Positions 34,753 through 45,700 of a stretch of 64,000 bases of DNA are shown piece by piece. Made by a program: the position numbers and the translations under genes. Under the pieces are notes generated by a model that worked only from the letters and a program-made list of their open reading frames with translations, ran no database searches and was not told the origin of the DNA. How positions within the stretch are numbered: the stretch's first letter is position 1; each line of letters starts with the position of its first letter. The stretch is from JAKAWQ01 sp963745975 (lineage in GTDB: Bacteria > Pseudomonadota > Alphaproteobacteria > Acetobacterales > Acetobacteraceae): positions 62,001 to 126,000 of the forward strand of contig CAVUZJ010000004.1 in the NCBI GenBank assembly GCA_963745975.1. Reading direction: 5' to 3'.

Positions 34753-36006
34753 CTAGCTCGTGGGCGCGGTGCCGATGTACTTGAACTGGTGGAGCAGGTC
34801 GGTGAGTGGATAGTTGGTGTTCTTGACAACCTGGAAGATGCTGATGGTATGGCTCGCGAGGTCTCCATTCTTGTCGAACGTGACCGTGCCCTGGAGCGTC
34901 GGCGTCTTCGAGACCTGAATGGCCTCGCGCAGATTGGCCCGCGTGATCGGCTTGCCGGCATCAACGAGGCTCGCAAGCGCACCGATGATGATCAGCCCGG
35001 CGTCGTAAGCTGTCACGGCATAGTCCGAGGGCTGGGTGTGGTAGGTCAATTCATAGAGCTTGACGAAGGGCTGCACTTTCGGATCGGCAGTCAAATGCGG
35101 GGCGGCGATGGTGCAGTACCAGCCCTCGGCCGCCGGGAATCCGACCGTCGTCAGCATCTCGGGCTCCAACAGCCCATCGCCGCCGCCCTTCGGCATCGAA
35201 GCGGGCAGGATCCCGTAGCTCTGCTTCACGAGCTTGGCGCCCGCCAGGATAGAACCGCCGAAATAGAGCGCATCCGGCTTCTGTCCGTTGATCTTGGTCA
35301 GCGAGACCGTGTAGTCGGCCTCCAGCGGGTCGAGGCGGTCATGGCCCAGGACCTTCATGCCCTTTTGCTTGGCCCGCGCCTCGAACGCATCGGCGAGCCC
35401 GACGCCGTAGGCACCGCTGTCGTCGAGGATATAGACCGAGCGTGCCTTGAGCACGTCGTAATAGTAGTTGGTCATGTACGGGCCCTGATAGGCGTCCGTC
35501 GTTACAGTACGGAAATATATGGGCTGGTAATCATGGGCCGGCCGAAACTCGCCTGCAAACTTCGGGTTGGTGATGTCAGGATTGGTCGAGGAGGGCGTGA
35601 CGGTCGCGAGGCTGGCCTCGCTCAAGATTGCCGCCATCGCCTTCCCGCAGCCGCTCGTCATCGGGCCGATGGCCGCCATGACCTCCGGGTCGGCGACGAA
35701 CTTGCGCGCATTGACCGCGGCCTGCGCCGGGTCGTACTGGCCGGCGGTGGTGGTTGCATTGTTGAGGATGACCGGCACGAGCCGATAGCCCTTGACCGCG
35801 CCGCTAACGTTCGCCTGGTCGATCGCCAGGAGGGCGCCGTACTTGATGCGATCAGCACCTTCGGCGGCCCCGCCCGTGAGCGGCAGGTCGATACCGATCT
35901 TGATGACCTTGTCGCCGGCCCAAGCCGCGCGGACTCCTGTTCCGACGAGCGTGCCGGAGGCTGCCGCGCCGGCAATCAGCTTGCCGGCGTCACGACGTGT
36001 GAGCAT
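34753..36006 (-). CDS. branched-chain-amino-acid-type ABC substrate-binding protein
   Basis: 417 residues with a Tat-like leader (MLTRRDAGKLIAGAAASGTL, cleavage near AWA-GD). The body is the Leu/Ile/Val-binding (LivJ) type-I fold: IGIDLPLTGGAAEGADRIKYG, IGPMTSGCGKAMAAILSEA and VYILDDSGAYGVGLADAF. No permease or ATPase genes are adjacent, so it is an orphan binding protein; it may serve a transporter elsewhere or act as a receptor. The ligand is unknown. Confidence 0.9.
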   Translation of the reverse strand: MLTRRDAGKLIAGAAASGTLVGTGVRAAWAGDKVIKIGIDLPLTGGAAEGADRIKYGALLAIDQANVSGAVKGYRLVPVILNNATTTAGQYDPAQAAVNARKFVADPEVMAAIGPMTSGCGKAMAAILSEASLATVTPSSTNPDITNPKFAGEFRPAHDYQPIYFRTVTTDAYQGPYMTNYYYDVLKARSVYILDDSGAYGVGLADAFEARAKQKGMKVLGHDRLDPLEADYTVSLTKINGQKPDALYFGGSILAGAKLVKQSYGILPASMPKGGGDGLLEPEMLTTVGFPAAEGWYCTIAAPHLTADPKVQPFVKLYELTYHTQPSDYAVTAYDAGLIIIGALASLVDAGKPITRANLREAIQVSKTPTLQGTVTFDKNGDLASHTISIFQVVKNTNYPLTDLLHQFKYIGTAPTS

Positions 36007-36201
36007 AAACCGTCCCCCTCATGAAGCGAGCCACGCTGCAATCTGCGTGACGCCGCGATCGGGCGGAGTTCTGTGCTCGCGCTTTGAAGACCTCGGCGCC
36101 GTTACGGACTGTGACGCGCCGAACGGGCTTGAGCAATAGGTTTTTGAATGTTTCGCCGACGCGCGCTCTGGACTGAAGCGGCAAGTGGCTATAGCGGGAG
36201 C

Positions 36202-37539
36202 ATGATGATTAAAAACTCATCACACACAGGTGCATACTCTCGGTTGCGGGGTCGAGCGCAGCGCGTGGAGCCGCCGACGGCCGAAGATGTCCGCATCGAG
36301 CGGATCGGCGCGGACGGCGATGGAATTGCGGCACTTCCCGACGGCACGAAGCTCTATATCGCCGGCACTCTGCCCGGCGAGCTTGTCAGCGCGCAGCCGA
36401 TCGCCGGGCGAGGGGAAGGTTGGGCGGCCGAGACGCTGGCAATCATCACGCCGAGCCCGGAGCGCGCATCCCCGCCCTGTCCGCATTTCGGCGCCTGCGG
36501 CGGCTGCGCGCTTCAGCACTGGCGGGACGATGCCTATCTCGAATGGAAATCCGGCCTGCTGCGCGCGGCTCTTGCCCGCGCCGGCTTCCCCGATGCCCCG
36601 GTCGCGCCGATCGCGCAAAGCCCGGCGGGCAGCCGGCGGCGCGTGGACCTCGCGCTGCATCGCGCCGCGGCCAAGGTGCAGGTCGGGCTGCACCGGCGGC
36701 ACGGCGCGGACATCGTCGATCTCCACGCCTGCGTCGTGCTCGATCCCGCCCTGGTCGATCTGATCGCGCCTCTTCGCGCCGTCCTCGCCCGGCTCTCGGC
36801 GCTGCGGCGAGGCGGGTCGGCCATCGTCAATCTGCTCGAGACCGGGGCCGACCTGCTGCTCCGCACCGACGCCGAGATCACCACTGCCGACCGCACTGCA
36901 TTGACCGGTTTCGCCGCCGCGCACGGGCTCTCGCGAATTGCCTGGGCGCGCGGGAACGGCGAGCCCGAAGCCGTTTGCATCCTCCGCCCGCCCGTGATTT
37001 CTCTCTCTTCCGTCACCGTCTTCCCGCCTCCCGGGGCCTTCCTTCAGGCCACCCCGGCGGCCGAGGCGGCGATCGTCGCCGCCGTCCTCGCGGGGCTGCC
37101 GCAAGATTTGCCGGCGCGGGCCCGCATCGTCGAATTGTTCGCCGGCTGCGGCACGCTGACATTCCCGCTCGCCGCGCGCGCCCGCGTGGTCGCCTTCGAG
37201 GCGGACGAAGCCGCGGCGGCGTCATTGCGCCGCGCCGCCGCCGGCCGCCCGATCGCGGTCGTGGCGCGCGATCTTGCCCGCCAGCCGCTCGGCGCGGAGG
37301 AGCTCGCCGGCGCCGCCGCGGTGGTGCTCGATCCGCCCTACGCCGGCGCGGCGCCGCAGATGCCGGCGCTCGCTGCGAGCCGGGTGCCACGGATCGTCTA
37401 TGCGAGCTGCAATCCCGCAACGCTCGCGCGCGACGCACGCAGCCTGCGCGATGCGGGCTACGAGATCCTCGGGGCGAGCCCGATCGACCAGTTCCGCTGG
37501 TCCGCGCAGCTCGAAAGCGTCGTCGTCTTCGGCCGGTAA
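36202..37539 (+). CDS. TrmA/RlmD-family RNA (uracil-5-)-methyltransferase
   Basis: 445 residues from ATG 36202 (GCGGGAGC before it; GTG 36265 is an alternative, since the TRAM-like domain begins just after). Iron-sulfur cysteines appear in CPHFGACGGCALQHW; the SAM domain has VELFAGCGTLTFPLA, VLDPPYAG and YASCNPATLARD with the nucleophilic Cys. The end QLESVVVF carries the base Glu. It methylates C5 of a uridine in 23S rRNA or tRNA; the target site is not readable. It converges on the next gene with stops touching. Confidence 0.88.
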   Translation: MMIKNSSHTGAYSRLRGRAQRVEPPTAEDVRIERIGADGDGIAALPDGTKLYIAGTLPGELVSAQPIAGRGEGWAAETLAIITPSPERASPPCPHFGACGGCALQHWRDDAYLEWKSGLLRAALARAGFPDAPVAPIAQSPAGSRRRVDLALHRAAAKVQVGLHRRHGADIVDLHACVVLDPALVDLIAPLRAVLARLSALRRGGSAIVNLLETGADLLLRTDAEITTADRTALTGFAAAHGLSRIAWARGNGEPEAVCILRPPVISLSSVTVFPPPGAFLQATPAAEAAIVAAVLAGLPQDLPARARIVELFAGCGTLTFPLAARARVVAFEADEAAAASLRRAAAGRPIAVVARDLARQPLGAEELAGAAAVVLDPPYAGAAPQMPALAASRVPRIVYASCNPATLARDARSLRDAGYEILGASPIDQFRWSAQLESVVVFGR

Positions 37540-38598
37540 TCAGGTGCTTTGGAGATTCTCCGGCCGCGCCGGCAACTCGCCGCGCTCCACGCGCTTGACC
37601 GTCTCGACGAGGCGCGCGTGCGCGGCGGCGGGAAGGCCGATCTCGGCGCCCTTCGCCACCACCAGGCCGTTCATGAAGTCGATCTCCGTGCGCCGCCCCT
37701 TCATCATGTCCTGGCCCATCGAGGGCCGCTGGGCGTCGCTTCGCGTGTTGCCGCCGGCGGCGGCGAGCAGGCGCGCCTCCACCTCCTCGAGCGCGGCCTC
37801 CTCGCCCTCGTGCGCGCGGGCCAGGAGATCGGGCTCGAGCGGCCCGATATGCTCGAGCACATAGCCGAGCGCCTGGCCCACGCGTACCGCCTCGCCGCCC
37901 AGGTGAATGGCGAAGCGGCGGATCTCCGGATCGCGGTCCGCCGCGTTGCCGGCGAGCCCGGTCGCGGCGGAAACCCCGTTGCGCATGCCATTGAGGCAGA
38001 GCTTGGACCAGCGCTCGCCCCACAAATTCGTCGTTACCTTGACGCTGTCGATCCCGGCGATCATCGCAGCGATCTCCTCGGCCCGCGCGGTGACCCGCCC
38101 ATGCACCTCGCCCACCCGGAACACGGTGTGCGCGGCCCCGCCCTTGGGGACGGTGCGGCGGATCTGTCCCGGCGCGTAGAGATCGACCGAGATGCGCGCG
38201 GCGATGCAGCCCATCGTCCTTCCCCAGCCGACGATCGCGGCGATCCGCTCCTCGTTGATGCAGTTCTGCAACGACACCACCACCGCACCCGGGGAGAGAT
38301 ACTGCTTGATCATCGTCGTCGCCCACTCGGTGTCGTACGACTTGACCGAGACGAAGGCGATGTCGATCGGCCGCTCCTTCGAAAGCTGCTGCACTTCGGT
38401 CAGATGCATCGTCGGCACGCGCACCGTGCAGGCTTCCTCTTCGGTCACTCCCTCAAGCTTCAGGCCGTCGGCGCGGATCGTCTCCACGTGCTCGGGCCAG
38501 GGATCGATCAGCGTCACGTCGTAGCCGTTGCGCGCCAGATGCCCCCCGACATAGCCGCCGACGGCTCCGGCGCCCATGAATGCGATCCGCTTCTCCAT
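37540..38598 (-). CDS. ketopantoate reductase family (PanE/ApbA-like)
   Basis: 352 residues from ATG 38598. Rossmann loop FMGAGAVGGYVGGHL, the VSVKSYDTEW block, LQNCINEE, and the C-domain LWGERWSKLCLNGMRNGV with the catalytic Lys and the following Asn. It reduces 2-dehydropantoate with NADPH in known panE; the family also contains other 2-keto-acid reductases, and the length (slightly over the usual 300) and lack of pan genes leave that open. It diverges from the oxaloacetate-decarboxylase-like gene. Confidence 0.85.
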   Translation of the reverse strand: MEKRIAFMGAGAVGGYVGGHLARNGYDVTLIDPWPEHVETIRADGLKLEGVTEEEACTVRVPTMHLTEVQQLSKERPIDIAFVSVKSYDTEWATTMIKQYLSPGAVVVSLQNCINEERIAAIVGWGRTMGCIAARISVDLYAPGQIRRTVPKGGAAHTVFRVGEVHGRVTARAEEIAAMIAGIDSVKVTTNLWGERWSKLCLNGMRNGVSAATGLAGNAADRDPEIRRFAIHLGGEAVRVGQALGYVLEHIGPLEPDLLARAHEGEEAALEEVEARLLAAAGGNTRSDAQRPSMGQDMMKGRRTEIDFMNGLVVAKGAEIGLPAAAHARLVETVKRVERGELPARPENLQST

Positions 38599-38704
38599 CC
38601 CGCCCTCCCGTCCGCTCTCCCGCGGGGCGCCCCCTCTTCGCGCGGGCGCCCCGAACGGGCATCTTAACCCCCGGACGATCGGCGGAAAGCGAGGGAGGAG
38701 CGCG

Positions 38705-39571
38705 ATGCACTGGAAGGAGCGGCGGGAACGGCTGCGCGCGGTGCTGGCGGGCAACGAGTGCGTGCATCCTGCCTCGGTGTTCGACGCGGGCTCCGCGCGG
38801 ATCGCGCAATCGCTCGGCTTCGAGACGGCGATGCTCGCGGGCTCCGTCGCCTCGCTGGCGGTGCTCGCCGCGCCGGATCTGATCCTCATCACGCTCAGCG
38901 AATTCGCCGACCTTGCCTATCGGATCGGCCGCGCTGCGGAACTGCCGCTCATCGTCGACGCCGATCACGGGTACGGCAATGCGCTCAACGTCGCGCGCAC
39001 GATCGAGGAGCTTGAGAACGCCGGCGTTTCCCTCGTGATGATCGAGGACACGCGTCTGCCGCGCGGCTTCAACGAGGCCAAGCCCGAGCTGGTCTCGCTC
39101 GAGGAGGGGGAGGGCAAGATGCGCGCAGCACTCGCCGCGCGCGCCGATCCCGCGCTCATTATCGCCGGACGCACCACCGTCTCGCTCGCCGGCGTCGCGG
39201 GCGCGATCGCCCGCGCGCGTGCCTACCGCGCCGCCGGTGTGGACGCGATCTTCTTAGCCGGGCTGCGCACTCTCGAGGAGCTTGCCGCGATCGCCGAGGC
39301 GGTGCCGCCGCCGATCCTCCTCGGCGGCATTCCGCCTGATCTCGCCGACCGCGCGAGGCTTGCCGCGCACGGCGTGCGCGTCGCACTCCAGCCGCACCTC
39401 AGCTTTTCGGCGGCGATGCAGGCGGTCTTCGCCACCCTCAAGGCGCTCCGCGAGGGGGCGCACCCCAAGTCCATCCCGGGTACCGCGCCGCCGGCGCTGA
39501 TGGGCGAGATCGTGCGCGAGGGTGATTACGACGCCGCGATCGAGCGTTACCTTACGGATGCTTCTCGTTGA
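38705..39571 (+). CDS. isocitrate lyase/PEP mutase superfamily, oxaloacetate-decarboxylase-like (PA4872 type)
   Basis: 288 residues. The TIM-barrel blocks ECVHPASVFDAGSARIAQSL, MLAGSVASLAVLAAPDLI, LPLIVDADHGYGNALNVART and IEDTRLPRGF match the Pseudomonas oxaloacetate decarboxylase branch: metal ligands in DADHGYGN and an acidic residue in the EDT block. That enzyme converts oxaloacetate to pyruvate. GGGAGGAGCGCG precedes the ATG. Its 3' end overlaps the AsmA-like gene on the other strand by 20 bases. Confidence 0.88.
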   Translation: MHWKERRERLRAVLAGNECVHPASVFDAGSARIAQSLGFETAMLAGSVASLAVLAAPDLILITLSEFADLAYRIGRAAELPLIVDADHGYGNALNVARTIEELENAGVSLVMIEDTRLPRGFNEAKPELVSLEEGEGKMRAALAARADPALIIAGRTTVSLAGVAGAIARARAYRAAGVDAIFLAGLRTLEELAAIAEAVPPPILLGGIPPDLADRARLAAHGVRVALQPHLSFSAAMQAVFATLKALREGAHPKSIPGTAPPALMGEIVREGDYDAAIERYLTDASR

Positions 39572-42500
39572 ACATCGAGAAGAGGCCGCGCAGGAAGCCC
39601 GGCGTGATCGCGGCGAGCGGGTTCACATTCACCTTGGGATCGTCGAGCGGCCCGTCGATCGTGTAGGCGGCCGCGAACAATCCGCCACCCTTCTCGGGGC
39701 TGAACAGCCTTCCGACAAGGGGAATGTTGCCGAGCAGGGAATTGAAGAAATAGGCGGGCACGATGGTGCCCGAGAGATCGGCGACGCGGCGCTCGAGGTC
39801 CACGCTTCCCTTGATTGTCAGCCCGAGCGAGGGATTGAAGGCGCGCGCGTCGGTGAGATCGAGCTGATCGCCGGCCAGCCGGAACGGTGCGATCAGCTTC
39901 GTGAAGCGCATGCCCGGCCCCTCGAGCACCTGCGCGAGCCCGTAGAGCGTCATCCCCTGGAGGACGCGGGCGAGCCCGGGCGCCTTCAGGACGCGGAAGT
40001 CGTCCATTTCGGCGCTGCCCGAAAGCGGCGCACCCGCCTCGGAATCATCGTAGCGGGCGGCGAGCGCGAAGGTGCCGTCACGGACGTCCTGCGTGACGTC
40101 GATCGCGGCCAGCAACGCGCCCGCGTCGTCGGTCGAGATAGCGAGCGTCCGCCCGCCGGCGTCGGGCGCGATCGCGAAGCTGAGCGGCCGCCCCGAGGCG
40201 AGCGTGCCGGTGAGGCGGGCGCTGGTGATGTGCGCGCCGTCGCTCTCGGCGTGCAGGCGGCACTGGCTGAGCGTCTGGCCGTTGGCGAGCAGGGTCTGGC
40301 CGAAATTCGCGTCGACCACCCAGGGCGGGCCGCGCTCGGGCGGCTTCGCCGCGGCCGCCGGCTTGGGCGCGGCTGTGGGCTTGTGTTCCTGGCGGGCAAA
40401 ACGGGGGGAGAGGTCGAGCATCGTCCCGGAGAGGACGACGGCGATCGGCCCGCCATCGCTCGGGATGCGGAGCGAGCCCTCCGCCTCCGTCCGTCCGATC
40501 ACCGCGCGGTCGAGCCTGACGAACATCGGCCGCCCGCCGGAGAAGCTTGCCGAGCCGGCGAGCGAAATTCCCTGCCCCGTGAGGTCGAAGCCGTCGATCG
40601 CGTCGATCCGTCCGGCGTGAAAGGCGATCGAGGCGTGGGCTTCGGCGGCGCTCCCCGCCGGCTTCGTAAATCCGAGCGGGGTGATCGTGAGCGCAGCGTC
40701 CGTGAGCCCGGCTTTCACCTCCGCCTTCCCCTTGCCGTCGCGCGCGAGGGTGAAATTCGCGGCGAGCCGCATCGGGCCGGCGAGCGTGCCGGCAAGCCCC
40801 CCGACACCAAGCGCCGCGAGTTGGGCCGCGTTCGCGGTCGCGCTCGCCTCGCCCCGCTGCACGACCCCGCCGGGCGGGCCGGCGCCGAAATCGAGCGCAT
40901 AGGAGAAGCGCGCCGGGATGCCGGCGAGCGCGCCCTGGCCCGAGACGCTCATCCCCTGGTTGTCGGCCGTGAGCTTGAGCTTGCCCTGATCAAACGATTG
41001 CCCGTTCACGACCGAGCCGAGATGCACCGCGGTGAGCGCGGACTCCGCCCGCATCCGCACCTGGTCCATGGTGACGTTGTCGTTGAGCGGCAGGGCGACC
41101 GTCAGCTCCGTGTCGGTGTCGCCGGAGGGGTCGGTGAAGGGCAGAGAGAAGCGGGAGAGCAGGTTGAGCCGCCTCTGGCCGAGCAGGCCGAGCACGGCGG
41201 GCAGGGGTCCGGCGATGTGCGCGGCGATCGAAGCGTCCTGGTCCGGGGCGCTGAGGCCGGTGATCCGCACTTTCCCGCCGACGACGCTAAGCGCCCCTTC
41301 GGCCGCGTGCGCGACATCAATGGTGAGCGTGTCCGGACCGGTGATCGAGAGGCTCGCCTGGCCGTCGGTGAGCGGCGGCACCGGGCGCAGCCAATGGACG
41401 GTGAGCTTGCTTGCCGAGACGTAGCCCGCGACGCTGGTGAGGCTGAGGCTCCCGAGGTCCGAGGGCGCCGTGAAGCCGAGCGCGAGCCTCGCCTCCTCGG
41501 CGGTGCCCGCGGTGATGTTGGAGGTGACCCAGGCGCGGCCGCCCTTGGCGATCGCCGGCGGCCAGTAGCGCGCAAGGTCCGCCATGTTCACGCCCCCTGT
41601 CTCGACCGAGAGGTCCCCGCTCCAATTCCGCGCTGCCTGGAGCCGTGCCGCGCCCTTCACCGTCAGCACCGGGCCGGCCTCGCCCTTGGGGCCGGCGAGC
41701 CGGAGCACGAGCGGATGCAAGGCGAGTCGATCCCGCGTCGCACTGAGCGCGAGCGCGCCGCCCGCGATCGGCACCACGGCACCGCCGAGCGCGATGTCGC
41801 CGGCGCTCACATCCGCCTGCAGCCGGAGCTCGGGCGTGGGCGCCTCGCCGCCCATCGCGAATTCGGCATCGAGCGTGACCGGCGCATCGACGGCGGCGAG
41901 CGGGGCGAGGCGCGGCAGGATCGCGGCGAGCTCCGCCGGGCGGATCGGCGAGAGGTTGGCCGTGACCGCGAGCCCGCCGCGCTCGCTGAGCGCGGCCTGC
42001 AGCGCGATCTCCGCCTGTCTGCCCTTGACCGCGAGCGTGATCCGGCCGCTCCCGGTGAGGCCGCCCTCGGCGCCGCGGGTGAGCGTGAGATTGGCCGTGG
42101 GCGCGTACCAGGTGGCGCCCAGCGCCTGATCGACCACCGTGAGCTCGGCGCCATGGATCGCCAGGATGCGCAGCTGGCTCAATTCGCGAAATTGCTGCGC
42201 GGGCGGGCTCTGGTCATTGCCGGGCGGGGCCTTCAGCGCGGCGAGCACCTGGCCCGCGAGGCCCGCGGTGGCGGGAGACGGGGAGGCGGCTTCGCGGCGC
42301 CGCCCGAAGGCCATCTCGAGCCGGCCCTCCGGGTCGCGGACGATGCGCACGCGCGGATCCTCGATCACGATGCGGCGCGGGACGATGCGGCCGATCAAAA
42401 GCTCCGGCGCCGAGAGCGAAACCTCCGCGCGGGGATCTCGGCGATGCCGGCGCCGCCCGCGCCGCGGAGGACCACGTTCGCGAACACGAGGTCGAGCGGG

Positions 42501-42748
42501 CTTTCGAACCCGTTCCGGAACCCCTCCCAGCCGAGTGCTGCTTCGCCGATCGTGAGAACCGGCCCGGCCGCCGGGCGGTTCAACGCCGCCTCGACGCGCG
42601 GGATGAGGAAGGCGAGGTCGATCGGGCCCTCGGCCAGCCGCCCGGCGAGCAGGCCGGCCGCGACCACGGCGAGCAGCACGACCCCGAGCACGATCTCGGC
42701 GAGCAGGTGGAGGATGTGCGCCGCGGCTTGACCCGAGCGCCTCAACAT
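39552..42748 (-). pseudogene. AsmA-like / DUF3971 large envelope protein, one-base frameshift
   Basis: About 1065 residues if repaired. The 5' part starts at ATG 42748 (MLRRSGQAAAHILHLLAEIV) with a single membrane anchor (VLGVVLLAVVAAGLLAG) and ends in frame 1 near 42395. The homologous continuation is in another frame from about 42430 (AEVSLSAPELLIGRIVPRRI), carrying the long AsmA-like/DUF3971 beta-rich body to the stop at 39552. Joining needs one extra base in the G-run 42431-42434 (IAEIP-RAEVS). YhdP/AsmA-family proteins are bridge-like lipid-transport proteins of the envelope. It may be a sequencing error rather than a true lesion, as the rest is intact. Confidence 0.85.
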
Positions 42749-42762
42749 GCCGAGCCTCCGCG

Positions 42763-45700
42763 ATGCAAGCCGCCTTCCGCCTTCCCGAGGCCTGGCCGCC
42801 CCCGGCCGACGACGGGGCGGCGGATCGGCTGATCGAGCGCTTCGCCGCCCTCGGCCGGGCCGAGGCGCGGCTGGCAGCCCGTAAGGAGGGCCGGGCGCTC
42901 TTGAGAGCGCTTGGCGGCAATAGCCTCTATCTCTCTGATCTTGCGGTGCGCGAGGCTGCCAGCCTCCGCGCGCTCTGCGAGCGTGGGCCGGAGCCGCTCG
43001 TGGCCGCGGCACTCGGGCGGCTCGCCGTGGCCGCGCCCGGCTTGCCGCGGCCACGGCTCGCGGCACTCTTGCGCGAAGTGAAGCGCGAGGTGGCGCTCGC
43101 CACCGCGGTCGCCGATATCGGCGGGCTCTGGCGGCTCGAGCGCGTCTCGGGCGTGCTCTCCGATCTCGCCGAGGCCGCACTTTCGCTCGCCACGCGCCAC
43201 CTCCTGCTTGCCGCGCACGAAGCCGGCCAGCTCCGCCTCCCGGACCCGGCGGAGCCCGATCGCGGCTCGGGCTTCGTCGTGCTCGGCATGGGCAAGCTCG
43301 GCGCGCGGGAACTCAACTACTCGAGCGATGTGGACCTCGTCCTGCTCTACGATCCGGAGGCGACACGAATCGCCGGCGCCGATCCGGGCTTCGTCCATGC
43401 CCGACTCGCGCGCGACCTCGCGACACTCATGGAAGCTCGCGACGCGAACGGCTACGTCTTTCGCATCGATCTCCGGCTCCGCCCCGACCCGGCCGCGACG
43501 CCGCCCGCCGTCGCCCTCCCCGCCGCACTCGCCTACTACGAGGGCATGGCGCAGAACTGGGAGCGCGCGGCGATGCTCAAGGCGCGCCCGGTCGCAGGCG
43601 ACCGCGCGCTCGGCGCCGGCTTCCTCGACGAGATCCGCCCCTTTGTCTGGCGCCGCCATCTGGATTTCGCCGCGATCGCGGACATCCACGCGATGCGCCG
43701 GCGGATCGATGCCCAGATGGAGAGGCGCGCCGCCGCCGGCGCGCGGGGGTCCGCGGCGCCGGCCGAGCGCCCCTTCGCGCGGCTCGCCGGGCACAATCTC
43801 AAGCTTGGCGCGGGCGGCATCCGCGAGATCGAGTTCCTCGCCCAGACCTTGCAGCTCGTCTGGGGCGGGCGAGATCCGAGCCTGCGCGTGCCGGCGACGC
43901 TCCCCGCGCTCGGCCTGCTCGCGCGCGCGGGCGTGCTTTCGCTCCACGCGGCCAAGGAGCTTGCCGCGTCGTACCGCTTCCTCCGCACGGTCGAGCATCG
44001 GCTGCAGATGGTGGCCGACCGGCAAACGCACAGCCTGCCCGAGACGGAGGAGGGCGTGGCGCGCTTCCTCCGGTTCATGGGCAAGGATCCGGAACGGGTC
44101 GCCGCCCGGCTGCTCTCCCATCTGAGGCGCGTGGAGGCGCGCTACCGCGAGATGTTCGAGCCGGTGCGCGAGACGGTGCCGTTGCCGCAGGCGCTCGACC
44201 TGCGCGGCGAGGACGAGCCGAAGCCGGCGGCGCTCGAGGCGCTCGCGGCACTCGGCTTCGCCAACCCGGCCCGCGTCGCCGCCGCGGTGCAGGCGTGGCA
44301 GACGGGGCGGCCGCGCGCGCTGCGCTCGGAGCGGGCACGCGAGCTCCTCTTTCATGTCCTCCCGCATCTCCTGGCCGCGCTTGCGCGCCAGCGCGACCCG
44401 GACGCGGCGCTGGCGCGGTTCGACGAGTTTCTCGCCCGCCTGCCGGCCGGCGTGCAGATTCTTTCCCTCTTCCAGCGCCACCCGGTGCTGCTCGGCCGCA
44501 TCGCCGCGGTGTTCGGGGCGGCACCATCGCTCGCCGATTATCTCGCGCGCAATCCGGCCGCGCTGGATGGGCTGCTCGCGCCGGCCGCCGAGGGGCCCGA
44601 GCCCGCGCGCGCGCTCGCCACGCGCCTCGCCCCGATCCGTGGCTTCGAGGAATCGCTCGCCGAGATCCGAAGCTTCATCCGGACCGAGCAGTTCCGCATC
44701 GCGGTCGCGACGCTGGAGGGCCGGATCGATGCCGATCAGGCCGGCATCGCGCGCGCGGCGCTCGCCGATGCGACGCTCGCTTGCCTGCTGCCGCGCGTGC
44801 TCGCCGATTTCGCCCGCCGCTACGGCCGCGTGCCGCGCGGGCGGCTCGCGGTCGTCCTGCTCGGCAAGGCGGGCGGGCGCGAAATGATGGCGGGCTCGGA
44901 CCTCGACCTGATGCTGATCTACGACCATCCGTCGGAGGTGACCGAAAGCCGCGGCGCGCGGCGGCTTTCGGCCAGCGAATGGTTCATCCGCGCGGTCCAC
45001 GCCTTCATCGCCGCCCTCTCCGCGCCGGGCGCGGAGGGGCCGGCCTTCGCGGTCGACATGCGGCTCCGGCCCTCGGGCAACAAGGGCCCCGTGGCCGTCT
45101 CGCTCGGGGGCTTCCGGCGCTATCACGCGGGCGAGGCCTGGACCTGGGAGCGGATGGCGCTGACGCGGGCGCGCGTGGTCGCTGGGCCGCGCGACTTCCG
45201 CGCCGAGGTCGCGGAGGCGATCCGCGCCGCGCTCGCGGGCGCCCAAGGGGCCATCCCCCAAGGGGCCATCCCCCAAGGGGCCATCCAAGGGGCTGCCGCC
45301 CCGCCGGAGCGCATCCGCGCCGATGCGGCTGCCATGCGCGCGCGCATCGCCCGCGAGCTGCCGCCGGCGGGCCCGTGGGACATCCGCCTCCGGCCCGGCG
45401 GGCTGATGGAGGTGGAGTTCATCGCCCAGGCGCTGCAGCTCATCCACGCGCCCGCCCGGCCGGAGCTCTGGAACCCGACCACCCGGCTCGCGCTGGCGGG
45501 GCTCGCGGAAGCCGGGCTTCTCGGGCGCGAGGACGCCGCCCTCCTGCTGCGCGCGGACCGCCTCTATCGCACTGTGCTCGGCCTCCTGCGCGTGGCGATC
45601 GGGAGGGCGCCGCCCGCGTCCCAGGCAAGCGGGAGCGCCGCGCCCGCCGCACTTCCCGAAGCGGTGGCCGCCGCGCTCGTTCATGCGGTGCGGGCGAGCG

